From Sphingomonadales bacterium 12-68-11 (GTDB lineage Bacteria > Pseudomonadota > Alphaproteobacteria > Sphingomonadales > Sphingomonadaceae): 64,000 nt of DNA. A model generated the notes under the pieces. The model was not told where the DNA came from and made no database searches. It saw nothing but the letters and a program-made list of their open reading frames with translations. The translations under genes were made by a program, and so were the position numbers. Positions 37,624 through 46,711 of this stretch are shown here, one piece after another (the stretch's first letter is position 1; each line of letters starts with the position of its first letter). The stretch is from positions 151,252 through 215,251 of the forward strand of contig NCCV01000002.1 in the NCBI GenBank assembly GCA_002279825.1. Reading direction: 5' to 3'.

Positions 37624-38687
37624 GCGAAAATGCCGGCCCAGCGGCGCCCGACCCGCGCGAGCAGATCGCCGGGCTGACTTTCGCTCTGCTGCTGCTGGCG
37701 CCCGACCTGACGATCACCCAGGTCAATCCGGCAGCCGAGAACCTGATCGGCCGCAGCGCGCGGCGGCTGACCGGACGCAAATTCCTCGAAGTGGTGCGCT
37801 TTCCGGAAAGCGAAATCACCGAACGCCTGATGGGCGACGAGACCCAGCTCGTCGCGCGCGGGCTCGCCATCGAAGTCGATCGCAAGGTCTGGCTGGTCAA
37901 CCTGACGATCTCCTCGCTCGCCGCGCATCCGGGCTGGCGGGTCGTCACGCTGTCGGATTCGGGGCAGGGCGACCGGCTGGCGGAAGACGATACCGTGCGC
38001 GGACTCCGCGCGCCCGCGGTGCTGGCGCACGAGATCAAGAACCCGCTCGCCGCGATCCGCGGCGCCGCGCAGCTGGTCGCGCGCAAGCTAGCGGAGGACG
38101 ACCGCGCCCTGACCGGCCTTATCGTCGACGAGGTTGACCGCATCGCCGGGCTGATCGACCGGATGCAGCGCCTCGGGCGCGAGCGCGCCGAGCCGATCGG
38201 CCCGGTCAACCTCCACGCCGCGATCCGCCGGGCCTGGGAGACGGTCCAGGCGGCGGGCGGGACGCAGATCGCCTTGCGCGAGGAGTTCGACCCGTCGCTG
38301 CCGCCGGTGCTCGCGAACGAAGGGGCGCTGGTTCAAGTCCTGGTCAACCTGATCGGCAACGCACGCGATGCTTGCGCGGCTTCAGGCCAGCCCGAGATTG
38401 CGATCCAGACGCGGTTCGTCAGCGGGCTGGTGATGAACGTGATGCGGCTCGGGCGTTCGGTGAAGCTGCCCATCGAAGTGACTGTCAGCGACAACGGCCC
38501 CGGGATCGACCCGGCGGTGCGCGGCGACATCTTCGAACCATTCGTGTCCAGCAAGAAGAACGGGCAGGGCCTCGGGCTCGCCCTGGTCCGCAAGCTGGTG
38601 ACCGACATGGACGGGCGCATCGGGCACGACCGCGACGAGGCCGGCGGATGGACCAATTTCCGCATCCACCTGCCGATGGCCCGATAG
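37620..38687 (+). CDS. ntrB: Nitrogen sensor histidine kinase NtrB (GlnL)
   Basis: This 355-residue soluble kinase has a PAS domain at about 15-120, a HisKA domain with H137 in [16 protein letters not shown], and a HATPase domain with [17 protein letters not shown] and GQGLGLAL. It phosphorylates NtrC under nitrogen limitation, controlled by PII in known systems. It is translationally coupled to dusB and lies 10 bp before ntrC. Confidence 0.94.
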   Translation: MSENAGPAAPDPREQIAGLTFALLLLAPDLTITQVNPAAENLIGRSARRLTGRKFLEVVRFPESEITERLMGDETQLVARGLAIEVDRKVWLVNLTISSLAAHPGWRVVTLSDSGQGDRLAEDDTVRGLRAPAVLAHEIKNPLAAIRGAAQLVARKLAEDDRALTGLIVDEVDRIAGLIDRMQRLGRERAEPIGPVNLHAAIRRAWETVQAAGGTQIALREEFDPSLPPVLANEGALVQVLVNLIGNARDACAASGQPEIAIQTRFVSGLVMNVMRLGRSVKLPIEVTVSDNGPGIDPAVRGDIFEPFVSSKKNGQGLGLALVRKLVTDMDGRIGHDRDEAGGWTNFRIHLPMAR

Positions 38688-38697
38688 GGAGAGGACG

Positions 38698-40113
38698 ATG
38701 CCCAGGCGCGCGCTACTGGTCGAGGACGATGCCGCCATCGCCACGGTGATTACCGCGGCGCTCGAGGCGGAAGGCTTCGCGGTCGACCGCTGCGAGAGCA
38801 TCGCCGGGCGCGACCGGCTGCTCGACGAGAACCCCGGCTACGTGGTCATGCTGACCGACGTCATGCTCACCGACGGCGACGGCATCGCCTCGCTCGGCGC
38901 GGTGCGCCAGGTCCATCCGCGGCTGCCGATCATCATCCTCTCGGCGCAGAACACGCTCGACACCGCGGTGCGCGCAACCGACACCGGCGCGTTCGAGTAC
39001 TTCCCCAAACCCTTCGATCTCGACGAGCTGGTCCGCGCCGCGGTGCAGGCCGCCGACTCGCGCAGCGGGGCGGCCGCGCCCGAAGCCGAAGGGACGGGCG
39101 GGTTGCCGCTGATCGGCCGCAGCCAGGCAATGCAGGACGTCTACCGGATGATCACCCGGGTACTGCGCAACGACCTCACCGTGTTGATCCTCGGCGAATC
39201 GGGTACCGGCAAGGAACTGGTCGCGGAAGCGATCCACCAGCTCGGCGCGCGCAAGGCCGGGCCGTTCATTGCCGTCAATACCGCGGCGATCCCGTCGGAG
39301 CTCATCGAGAGCGAGCTGTTCGGCCACGAGAAGGGGGCCTTCACCGGCGCGCTCGCGCGGTCGATCGGCAAGTTCGAGCAGGCCGACGGCGGCACACTGT
39401 TCCTCGACGAGATCGGCGACATGCCGCCCGAGGCGCAGACCCGGCTGCTGCGCGCGCTGCAATCGGGCCGCATCCGCCGCGTTGGCGGCCACGACGAAGT
39501 GGCTACCGACGTGCGCATCATCGCGGCGACCAACCGCGACCTCGCGCCGCTGATCGCCGCGGGGCGGTTCCGCGAAGATCTTTACTACCGGCTGGCGGTG
39601 GTCCCGATCAACCTGCCCCCGCTGCGCGAGCGCGACGGCGATGTCGCTCCGCTCGCCCGCCACTTCCTGCGCCTCGCGGCGGAAGAGGGGCTTCCCGCCC
39701 GCCGCCTGACGGCCGCCGCCGCCGATCTCCTCGAAGCCCAGCCCTGGCGCGGCAACGTTCGCGAGCTGCGCAACTTCGCCTATCGCGCGGCGCTGCTAGC
39801 GCGCGAAGAGGAGATCGACGTCGCGACGGTCTCCCAATTGCTCGACGATCGCGCCGCCACCGACGAACCCGCCGGGCAGGTCACCTTCGCCGCCGCGCTC
39901 GCCTCCTGGCTGTCCGCCGGGCACGCGAACCCCGGCACGCTTTATCACAGCGCGCTCGCCGCTTTCGAACGTCCGCTGTTCGAGCATGCCCTGCGCCAGA
40001 CCGGCGGCAACCAGCTGCGCGCCGCGCATCTCCTGGGCATCAATCGCAATACGCTGCGCAAGCGGCTCGACGATCTTCAGATCGATCCGGAGGCGTTCGC
40101 TCGGTCCACCTGA
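38698..40113 (+). CDS. ntrC: Nitrogen response regulator NtrC (sigma54 activator)
   Basis: This 471-residue protein has a receiver domain with D54 in MLTDVMLTDGDG. Its AAA+ domain has GESGTGKE (Walker A), an intact GAFTGA loop for contacting sigma54 and LFLDEIGDMP (Walker B). The C-terminal Fis-type HTH contains NQLRAAHLLGINRNTLRKRL. GAGAGG lies before the ATG. Confidence 0.95.
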   Translation: MPRRALLVEDDAAIATVITAALEAEGFAVDRCESIAGRDRLLDENPGYVVMLTDVMLTDGDGIASLGAVRQVHPRLPIIILSAQNTLDTAVRATDTGAFEYFPKPFDLDELVRAAVQAADSRSGAAAPEAEGTGGLPLIGRSQAMQDVYRMITRVLRNDLTVLILGESGTGKELVAEAIHQLGARKAGPFIAVNTAAIPSELIESELFGHEKGAFTGALARSIGKFEQADGGTLFLDEIGDMPPEAQTRLLRALQSGRIRRVGGHDEVATDVRIIAATNRDLAPLIAAGRFREDLYYRLAVVPINLPPLRERDGDVAPLARHFLRLAAEEGLPARRLTAAAADLLEAQPWRGNVRELRNFAYRAALLAREEEIDVATVSQLLDDRAATDEPAGQVTFAAALASWLSAGHANPGTLYHSALAAFERPLFEHALRQTGGNQLRAAHLLGINRNTLRKRLDDLQIDPEAFARST

Positions 40114-40140
40114 TCGCGGCGTCGTGGCGGCAAAAACCCC

Positions 40141-40181
40141 TTGCATTCATGCAACAGCATCGTTGTAACCATGCAACGATG
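40141..40181 (+). promoter_or_regulatory. Overlapping inverted and direct repeats at the ntrY start
   Basis: TTGCAT-TC-ATGCAA is a palindrome at 40141-40154. CATGCAAC occurs at 40148-40155 and 40170-40177, 22 bp apart (two helical turns). CATCGTTG (40158-40165) pairs with CAACGATG (40174-40181) in an 8-bp hairpin that covers the second possible ntrY start codon. No Shine-Dalgarno sequence is seen before either ATG (40149 or 40179). The site could be a DNA operator or an RNA element controlling ntrY. Confidence 0.5.
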
Positions 40182-42404
40182 AATGCCGACGCGGCTCAGG
40201 AACAGCTTTCGTTGCCGCTCAGACGATCGCGCAGATGGCGGCGAGTTTGGATCCGGGCCCGCCGCGCCAATCTGTTCGCCTGGCTGGAAGCGGGGGCGGC
40301 GATCGCGCTCGTGGCGATGCTCGCCGCGTCCTACCTGATGCTGACCAACGCGCCCAATCCGGGCGCGCCGCTCCCCGCGGTTCAAGCCGCCGCGCTGCTG
40401 GTCGGCACGCTGATTCCGGCGCTCGCGCTGGTGGTGCTGGTCGGCCGGCGGCTCGCGATCCGCCGGGCCGGGGGGACCACCGCACGGCTGCACGTCAACC
40501 TGGTGTTTTTCTTCTCGCTGGTCGCGGCGATCCCGACGCTGCTGGTCTCGGTTTTCGCGAGCTTCCTGTTCCAATCCGGATACGAGCTCTACTTCTCGAG
40601 CCAGTCGCGCGGGATCCTGGAGAATGCGCGCACGCTCGCACGCGGGTATTACGATCAAAACCAGGGCTCGGTGCAGCGCAACACCATGGCGATGGCCGGC
40701 GACATCCGCGACTACCTGGAGCGCTATTCGCTGGCCAACCCGGACTTCCCCGATTCCTACATCTACCAGGCCTATCAGCGCGAGCTCAGCAGCAGCGCGA
40801 TCGTGCAGGAAGGCGCGGACGGAAGCCTGGGGATTGCCGCGATCGTCGATACCGACGAAGGGGAAACCGCCAAACGCGCGGTCGCGGCCGCACTGCCGCG
40901 GCTCAAGACCGGCACGGCTGTGGTCGATACCGTCCACCCCGACCGCATCGAGGCGGTCGCGACGATCGACCCCGCCGCCGGCATCTACCTCTATAACGCG
41001 CGCGATCTCGATGCCCTGGCGCGCGGCCAGTGGGACCGCGTCCAGGCGGTGATGCAGTCCTACAACGTCCTGACCCAGCGGGCGCGGGCGTTACAGGTGC
41101 GCTTCAATCTGGCCCTGTTCGCGCTGTCGCTGGCACTGGTCGCGCTCGCGGTGTGGTTCGCGCTGCGCTTCGCCGACCGGCAGGTCAAACCGCTCAAGGA
41201 ACTGGTCGGCGCGGCGCGCGAGGTTGGCAGCGGCAATTTCGCTCTGCGCGTCACCGGGCGCACCGGGCTCGACGAGATCGGCCTGCTCAATCGCGCGTTC
41301 AACCGCATGACCGCGCAGATCGAGCAACAGACCGACGCCCTGGTGGGCGCCAACAAGCAGCTCGCCGAGCGGCGGGCGTTTATCGAGACGGTATTGCAGT
41401 CGATCACCGCCGGCATCGTCACGGTGGACTCAAGCGGCCAGATCGTCCTGATGAACGCGTCGGCCCAGGCGCTGCTGCTCGATCGGCAGGGGCCCGCGCC
41501 CGCCGAACTCGAGCTCGAGGCCGTGGCTCCCCAGCTTGCCGCGCTCGTACGCAGCGGCGCCAGCATGGGGATCGTCCAGTACGGCAAGGGCACCGAGCTT
41601 CTGACGCTGGCCGTGAAGATCGCGCTGTCGGCAGGCGGTCACGTGATCACGTTCGAGGACATCACCCGCCAGTTGCTCGATCAGCGACAGGCGGCCTGGT
41701 CCGATGTCGCCCGGCGCATCGCGCACGAGATCAAGAATCCGCTGACCCCGATCCAGCTCGCCGCCGAGCGGCTCAAACGCCGCTACCGCCGGCAAATCGT
41801 CGAAGACGGCGCGCTGTTCGACGACCTGACGGCCACGATCATTCGCCAGGTCGGCGAGCTGCGAACGATGGTCGACGAGTTCTCCTCGTTCGCGCGCCTG
41901 CCCAAGCCGGTGTTCCGGCAGGAAGACGCCGTCGACCTGCTCCGCCAGGCGCTGTTCCTGCAGGAAGTCGCGCATCCCGAGATCGATTTCCGCTTCGCCG
42001 CGGACGAGGCCATTCCGCCCATCGGCTGCGACCGGCACCAGTTCGGCCAGGCGATGACCAATGTGCTGAAGAACGCGGCCGAGGCGATTGAAAGCAGACG
42101 GCGCGACGCCGACGTCGATTACCGGGGGCGCATTACGGTCGCGGCGCATGCCGGCGCCGAGCACCTGACGGTCACCGTCACCGACAACGGCATAGGCCTG
42201 CCGAATGGCGGCGAGCGCATCATGGAACCTTACGTGACCACGCGAGAGAAGGGCACGGGGCTGGGACTGGCGATCGTCAAGAAGATCGTCGAGGAGCATG
42301 GGGGCGAGTTGAGCTTTACCGGCGCCGACGGGGGGGGCACATGCGCCACGCTGCGGTTCGCGCGCGACCCGATGGCCGCCGCCGGTAGCGAGGCAGCGGA
42401 ATGA
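40149..42404 (+). CDS. ntrY: Membrane sensor histidine kinase NtrY
   Basis: The protein has 751 residues from the first ATG, or 741 from ATG 40179, where MNADAAQ begins and which better suits the family. It has three N-terminal membrane helices (about 38-120), a periplasmic sensor region, a further helix near 315-337, HAMP, PAS (about 405-500), HisKA with [18 protein letters not shown], and a HATPase domain with DNGIGLPN and KGTGLGLAIVKK. NtrYX links nitrogen, redox and envelope responses in alphaproteobacteria. Confidence 0.93.
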   Translation: MQQHRCNHATMNADAAQEQLSLPLRRSRRWRRVWIRARRANLFAWLEAGAAIALVAMLAASYLMLTNAPNPGAPLPAVQAAALLVGTLIPALALVVLVGRRLAIRRAGGTTARLHVNLVFFFSLVAAIPTLLVSVFASFLFQSGYELYFSSQSRGILENARTLARGYYDQNQGSVQRNTMAMAGDIRDYLERYSLANPDFPDSYIYQAYQRELSSSAIVQEGADGSLGIAAIVDTDEGETAKRAVAAALPRLKTGTAVVDTVHPDRIEAVATIDPAAGIYLYNARDLDALARGQWDRVQAVMQSYNVLTQRARALQVRFNLALFALSLALVALAVWFALRFADRQVKPLKELVGAAREVGSGNFALRVTGRTGLDEIGLLNRAFNRMTAQIEQQTDALVGANKQLAERRAFIETVLQSITAGIVTVDSSGQIVLMNASAQALLLDRQGPAPAELELEAVAPQLAALVRSGASMGIVQYGKGTELLTLAVKIALSAGGHVITFEDITRQLLDQRQAAWSDVARRIAHEIKNPLTPIQLAAERLKRRYRRQIVEDGALFDDLTATIIRQVGELRTMVDEFSSFARLPKPVFRQEDAVDLLRQALFLQEVAHPEIDFRFAADEAIPPIGCDRHQFGQAMTNVLKNAAEAIESRRRDADVDYRGRITVAAHAGAEHLTVTVTDNGIGLPNGGERIMEPYVTTREKGTGLGLAIVKKIVEEHGGELSFTGADGGGTCATLRFARDPMAAAGSEAAE

Positions 42405-42447
42405 TTCACAATCAACCTCTTAGGCGCGTTCTCAGGGAGATCGTTTG

Positions 42448-43833
42448 ATGGCGCTCGACATCCTCGTGGTGGATGACGAACAGGATATTCGCGAACTGGT
42501 GGCCGGCGTGCTGAGCGACGAGGGGTACGATTGCCGCACCGCCGGCGACAGCACCACGGCGCTGCGCCTGATCGACGAACGCCGACCGAGCCTGGTGCTG
42601 CTCGACGTCTGGCTGCACGGCAGCCCGATGGACGGGCTCGAAGTGCTCGATGCGGTCAAGGCGCGCGAGCCGGCGCTGCCGGTGATCATCTTCTCCGGCC
42701 ACGGCAATATCGACACTGCGGTCGCAGCGGTCAGCCGCGGGGCCATGGACTTCATCGAGAAGCCGTTCGAGGCGGAACGGCTGCTGCATCTGGTCGGCCG
42801 CGCCACCGAAACCGAGCGGCTGCGGCGCGAGAACGCCCGGCTGCGCGAAGGCGTCGGGCTGGCAGAAGAGTTCACCGGCAATTCCGGGGCAATCAATCAG
42901 GTCCGCGCGACGTTGAAGCGCGTCGCCAACACCGGCAGCCGGGTGCTGATCAGTGGCCCTGCGGGTGCGGGCAAGGAAGTCGCCGCGCGGCTGCTGCACG
43001 GCTGGAGCCCGCGCGCCGACAAAGCCTTCGTCACCGTCAATTCGGCCCGCATAACGCCCGAGCGGTTCGAGCAGGAGCTATTCGGCGAGGAATCCGACGG
43101 TAAACTGGTCCGCCCCGGGCTGCTCGAGATGGCGGACGGCGGCACACTCTACTTCGACGAGATCGCCGACATGCCGCTCAACACGCAGGCGCGTATCTTG
43201 CGGGTCCTGACCGAGCAGAGTTTCGTGCGGGTCGGCGGCGCGCGGCAAATCGGCGTCGACGTCCGGGTGGTGTCGTCCAGCGCACGCGACCTCGAGCGCG
43301 AGATCGCCGAGAAGCGCTTTCGCGAAGACTTGTTCTACCGGCTGAACGTTGTGCCCGTCGCGGTGCCGCCGCTCGCCGATCGGCGCGACGACATTCCGCC
43401 GCTCGCCGATCACTTCTTCACGCGCTACGCCCGCGAGCAGGGCCTGCGTCCGCCGGACATCTCTCCAGAGGCGATGGCCGCGCTGCAGACTTACGACTGG
43501 CCGGGCAACGTCCGCCAGTTGCGCAACGTGGTCGAGCGGACGGTGATCCTCGCCCCGCGCGACCGGATGGCGCGCATCGAACCGGACCTCTTGCCCCCCG
43601 AGATCGTCGGTGGGTCGGCTGAGCAAGGCTCCAGCCTGTCGACGCTGATGGGGGGACCGCTCCGGGAAGCGCGCGAAAGCTTCGAACGCGAGTACCTGCG
43701 GATCCAGATACGCCGCTTCTCCGGCAACATCTCGAAAACCGCCGGGTTCATCGGCATGGAGCGCTCGGCCTTGCACCGCAAACTCAAGCTGCTCGGCATG
43801 AGCGAGCGCGAGGGTGCGCCAGAAGAAGACTGA
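42448..43833 (+). CDS. ntrX: Response regulator NtrX, lacking the GAFTGA loop
   Basis: This 461-residue protein has a receiver domain with D53 in LLDVWLHGSP. Its AAA+ domain has Walker A SGPAGAGKE and Walker B LYFDEIADMP, and a C-terminal Fis-type HTH has GNISKTAGFIGMERSALHRKLKLLG. Where NtrC has GHEKGAFTGA, this protein reads FGEESDGKLVRPG, a shortened L1 loop. Direct activation of sigma54 polymerase is therefore unlikely; it may act as a sigma70 regulator or repressor. ATG 42448 is used; TTG 42445 is also open. Confidence 0.93.
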   Translation: MALDILVVDDEQDIRELVAGVLSDEGYDCRTAGDSTTALRLIDERRPSLVLLDVWLHGSPMDGLEVLDAVKAREPALPVIIFSGHGNIDTAVAAVSRGAMDFIEKPFEAERLLHLVGRATETERLRRENARLREGVGLAEEFTGNSGAINQVRATLKRVANTGSRVLISGPAGAGKEVAARLLHGWSPRADKAFVTVNSARITPERFEQELFGEESDGKLVRPGLLEMADGGTLYFDEIADMPLNTQARILRVLTEQSFVRVGGARQIGVDVRVVSSSARDLEREIAEKRFREDLFYRLNVVPVAVPPLADRRDDIPPLADHFFTRYAREQGLRPPDISPEAMAALQTYDWPGNVRQLRNVVERTVILAPRDRMARIEPDLLPPEIVGGSAEQGSSLSTLMGGPLREARESFEREYLRIQIRRFSGNISKTAGFIGMERSALHRKLKLLGMSEREGAPEED

Positions 43834-43974
43834 GCCACGCCAAACGGGGAATTGCGCGCTGGCGCGCCGCTCCCTACACTTGTCAGGAACGACCCGGCCG
43901 TCCGCGCGCTGTCACACGCGGCGGCCAGAATGCGGGAGCGTCTTCGCGCGGCCGCCAAAAAGAGGAACCAGTGA

Positions 43975-44550
43975 ATGAGCAAGGGAACTCTCTCCGCCCG
44001 TGTGCGCGCCAAGGAGGACCCGTTGCCGGAGCCTGCATCGGCCGGCGCGGCCGCGCCCGCCAAAGTCGTCGGCAATCTGCAGGACCTGTTTCTCAACCAC
44101 CTCCGCCGCGAAAAGACGCCGGTCACCATGTTCCTGGTGAAGGGCGTCAAGCTGCAGGGCATCGTCACCTGGTTCGACAACTTCTCGATCCTGCTGCGCC
44201 GCGACGGTCAGTCGCAACTTGTTTACAAGCATGCGATCTCAACGATCATGCCGAGCAATCCGGTCGATGCCGCGCAGTTCGGCACCGGCGGCGAGGGATC
44301 GCGCAAGCAGCGGCTGCTGCAGGACGTATTCCTCAGCCGCGTGCGCGACGCCGGCGTTCAAGTGACCATGTTCCTGGTCAACGGCGTCATGCTGCAGGGC
44401 CGGATCGCCGCCTACGACCTGTTCTGCATGCTGCTCGAGCGCGAAGGCTTCGTGCAGCTTGCCTACAAGCATGCGGTTTCGACCGTGCAGCCGGCGGTCC
44501 CCGTCGATTTGTCGACCGAGTTCGACGAAGATGAAGGCGAACCCGGCTGA
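43975..44550 (+). CDS. hfq: Tandem double-domain Hfq RNA chaperone
   Basis: This 191-residue protein has two complete Hfq/Sm domains, where most Hfq proteins have one of about 70-100 residues. Domain 1 (about 34-93) is canonical: [19 protein letters not shown] and YKHAIST. Domain 2 (about 114-173) has [19 protein letters not shown] and YKHAVST. It therefore lacks the rim arginine patch and the proximal-face lysine. A trimer of double units could form a pseudo-hexamer with two kinds of RNA site. Tandem Hfq is known in sphingomonads. GAGG lies 8 nt before the ATG. hflX follows. Confidence 0.93.
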   Translation: MSKGTLSARVRAKEDPLPEPASAGAAAPAKVVGNLQDLFLNHLRREKTPVTMFLVKGVKLQGIVTWFDNFSILLRRDGQSQLVYKHAISTIMPSNPVDAAQFGTGGEGSRKQRLLQDVFLSRVRDAGVQVTMFLVNGVMLQGRIAAYDLFCMLLEREGFVQLAYKHAVSTVQPAVPVDLSTEFDEDEGEPG

Positions 44551-44600
44551 GCACCTCCGACGATATCGAAGGCGGGGTCGCCCGCGGCGCCCGCGCGCTG

Positions 44601-45890
44601 GTGATCTGCCCCGACATCCGCGGGCAGCGCCGCTCGGAAGATCCCGAAGCCCGGCTCGAGGAAGCCAAGGGTCTCGCGCTGGCGATCGGGCTGGTGGTGG
44701 CCGATGCCTTCGTGCTGCCGATCCGCGACGTGCGCGCCGGCACGCTGTTCGGCGAGGGCCAGATCGAGCGGATCGCGGTCGCCTGCACGCAGGAGCAAGC
44801 CGAACTCGTCGTGGTGGACGGTGCGCTCAGCGCGATCCAGCAGCGCAACCTCGAGGACAAGCTCAAGCGCAAGGTGATCGACCGCACCGGCTTGATCTTG
44901 GAGATATTCGGCGAACGCGCGGCGACCGCCGAAGGCCGCCTGCAAGTCGAGCTGGCGCATCTCGATTACCAGCAGAGCCGGCTGGTGCGCAGTTGGACTC
45001 ACTTGGAACGGCAACGCGGCGGCTTCGGCTTCCTCGGCGGCCCCGGCGAGACCCAGATCGAAGCCGACCGGCGAATGATCCGCGACCGCATGGGCAAGCT
45101 GCGCCGTGAGCTCGAACAAGTCCGCCGCACCCGCGCGCTGCACCGTCAGCGGCGCGAACGCGCGCCGTGGCCGGTGATCGCACTGGTCGGCTATACCAAC
45201 GCCGGCAAATCGACGCTGTTCAACCGCCTGACCGGTGCCGACGTCATGGCCGAGAACCTGCTGTTCGCGACGCTCGACCCGACGATGCGCGCGATCGAGC
45301 TGCCGGGGGTCGACAAGGCGATCCTGTCCGACACGGTGGGCTTCATTTCGGACCTGCCGACCCAGCTGGTGGCTGCGTTCCGGGCGACGCTGGAGGAAGT
45401 CACCGCCGCTGATGTCATCGTCCACGTCCGCGACATCGCCAATCCCGACAGCGCGGCGCAGAAGCGCCAGGTGCTCGCGGTACTGGCCGATCTCGGCGCG
45501 ATCGACGGGGAAGGGGAAGACGGCGCCCTTGGCGAACCCAAGGCTCCGCTCCTCGAAGTGTGGAACAAATGGGATCTACTGGAACCCGAGAACGCCGAGG
45601 AACTGGCACTCGTGGCAAGCGGCGACCCCGATGTGCTGCCGCTCTCGGCGGAGACCGGCTTCGGCGTTGCGCAGTTCCTGGCACGGCTCGGGGAAACGCT
45701 GACCGAAGGCGCCCGGCTGCATCGGATCACTGTGCCGGCAGGTGACGGCGCGCGCATTGCCTGGCTCCATGCGCACGGCGAAGTAGTCGGCGAAGCGGAC
45801 GCAGGAGAGAACAGCGACGGCCCGTTGCGGCGGATCGAGGTCAGGCTGACCGAACGGGAATGGGGCCGCTACGCCGCGCTCGACGCCTGA
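44601..45890 (+). CDS. hflX: Ribosome-associated GTPase HflX
   Basis: This 429-residue GTPase splits stalled or heat-damaged ribosomes in known systems. It has an N-terminal HflX domain with GQIERIA near residue 53, a helical linker with GGFGFLGGPGETQIEADRR, and a G domain with GYTNAGKST (G1), DTVGF (G3) and NKWD (G4). GTG 44601 is the first ordinary start, yet homology-like sequence (ARGARAL) continues upstream. A CTG at 44547 overlapping the hfq stop (CTGA) could be the true start. The 3' end overlaps convergent mazG by 22 bp. Confidence 0.92.
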   Translation: MICPDIRGQRRSEDPEARLEEAKGLALAIGLVVADAFVLPIRDVRAGTLFGEGQIERIAVACTQEQAELVVVDGALSAIQQRNLEDKLKRKVIDRTGLILEIFGERAATAEGRLQVELAHLDYQQSRLVRSWTHLERQRGGFGFLGGPGETQIEADRRMIRDRMGKLRRELEQVRRTRALHRQRRERAPWPVIALVGYTNAGKSTLFNRLTGADVMAENLLFATLDPTMRAIELPGVDKAILSDTVGFISDLPTQLVAAFRATLEEVTAADVIVHVRDIANPDSAAQKRQVLAVLADLGAIDGEGEDGALGEPKAPLLEVWNKWDLLEPENAEELALVASGDPDVLPLSAETGFGVAQFLARLGETLTEGARLHRITVPAGDGARIAWLHAHGEVVGEADAGENSDGPLRRIEVRLTEREWGRYAALDA

Positions 45891-46669
45891 GCCTCGGCGC
45901 GTTTGACCTGCTGCCAGAGCGCTTCCTGCTGTTCGAGCGAGAGACCGGCAAATCCTCCTCCCGCGGCGGCTTCCATCGCACGGTAGCGGCGTTCGAATTT
46001 GTCGTTGGCCGCGCGCAGCGCTTCTTCGGCCGGAAGGCCGTAAGCGCGCACCAAGTTGACCGCCGCGAACAGTAAATCTCCAGCTTCTTCCAATCGCATA
46101 TCGGGTGAAGCGTCAGCGAGTTCAGCGATTTCCTCGACGACTTTGGCCGCCGGGCCAGCGGTATCGGGCCAGTCGAACCCGTCGCGCGCGGCGCGCTTCT
46201 GGAGCTTTTCCGCGCGCAAAAGCGCCGGTAGCGCCCGTGCGACCCCATCGAGCGCGCTCTTGGCGCCTTTGTGAGCGCGTTCGGCCGCCTTGAGCGCTTC
46301 CCAGCGCTGGTCGCGCGCTTCGCCGGGCGGCGCCGCGTCCGCGAAGATATGCGGGTGGCGCGCCTCGAGCTTGTCGGCGATCGCCCGAGCGACGTCGTCG
46401 AAAGCAAAGTGACCGGCTTCCTCGGCAATGCGCGCTTGGAACACGACCTGGAACAGCAGATCGCCAAGCTCGTCGCGGATGTCGGCAAGATCGCCGCGCG
46501 CGACCGCGTCGGCAACTTCGTAGGCTTCCTCGATGGTGTGCGGCACGATCGTCGCGAAGCTTTGGGCGCGATCCCACTCGCAACCGCGGTCAGGATCGCG
46601 GAGAGTGGCCATGATGCCGAGGAGGCGGTGGAGCTGCGGCGCCATCATAGGATGATAAGGCGCCATCAT
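45869..46669 (-). CDS. mazG: Nucleoside triphosphate pyrophosphohydrolase MazG
   Basis: This protein of up to 266 residues has two MazG helical domains. Metal-binding EEAYEVADA and DELGDLL are in the first; EEIAELADA and EEAGDLLFA are in the second. It hydrolyses NTPs, removing damaged nucleotides or tuning ppGpp in known cases. The start is ambiguous because a 21-bp tandem repeat duplicates the start region: ATG codons occur at 46669, 46666, 46648 and 46645, none with a Shine-Dalgarno sequence. The shorter form MMAPQLHRLL (46648) fits the family length. Confidence 0.92.
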   Translation of the reverse strand: MMAPYHPMMAPQLHRLLGIMATLRDPDRGCEWDRAQSFATIVPHTIEEAYEVADAVARGDLADIRDELGDLLFQVVFQARIAEEAGHFAFDDVARAIADKLEARHPHIFADAAPPGEARDQRWEALKAAERAHKGAKSALDGVARALPALLRAEKLQKRAARDGFDWPDTAGPAAKVVEEIAELADASPDMRLEEAGDLLFAAVNLVRAYGLPAEEALRAANDKFERRYRAMEAAAGGGFAGLSLEQQEALWQQVKRAEAQASSAA

Positions 46670-46677
46670 AGGATGAT
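46636..46677. repeat. Perfect 21-bp tandem duplication at the mazG start
   Basis: The unit GGCGCCATCATAGG plus ATGATAA occurs twice back to back (46636-46656 and 46657-46677). Being 21 bp it keeps the frame and copies the start-codon pair. The upstream flank to 46710 is strikingly A+T-rich (TATGTATTATGTTAAATAATA) and probably holds the mazG promoter. Confidence 0.8.
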
Positions 46678-46711
46678 AATATGTATTATGTTAAATAATA
46701 GGGAGAGCATC

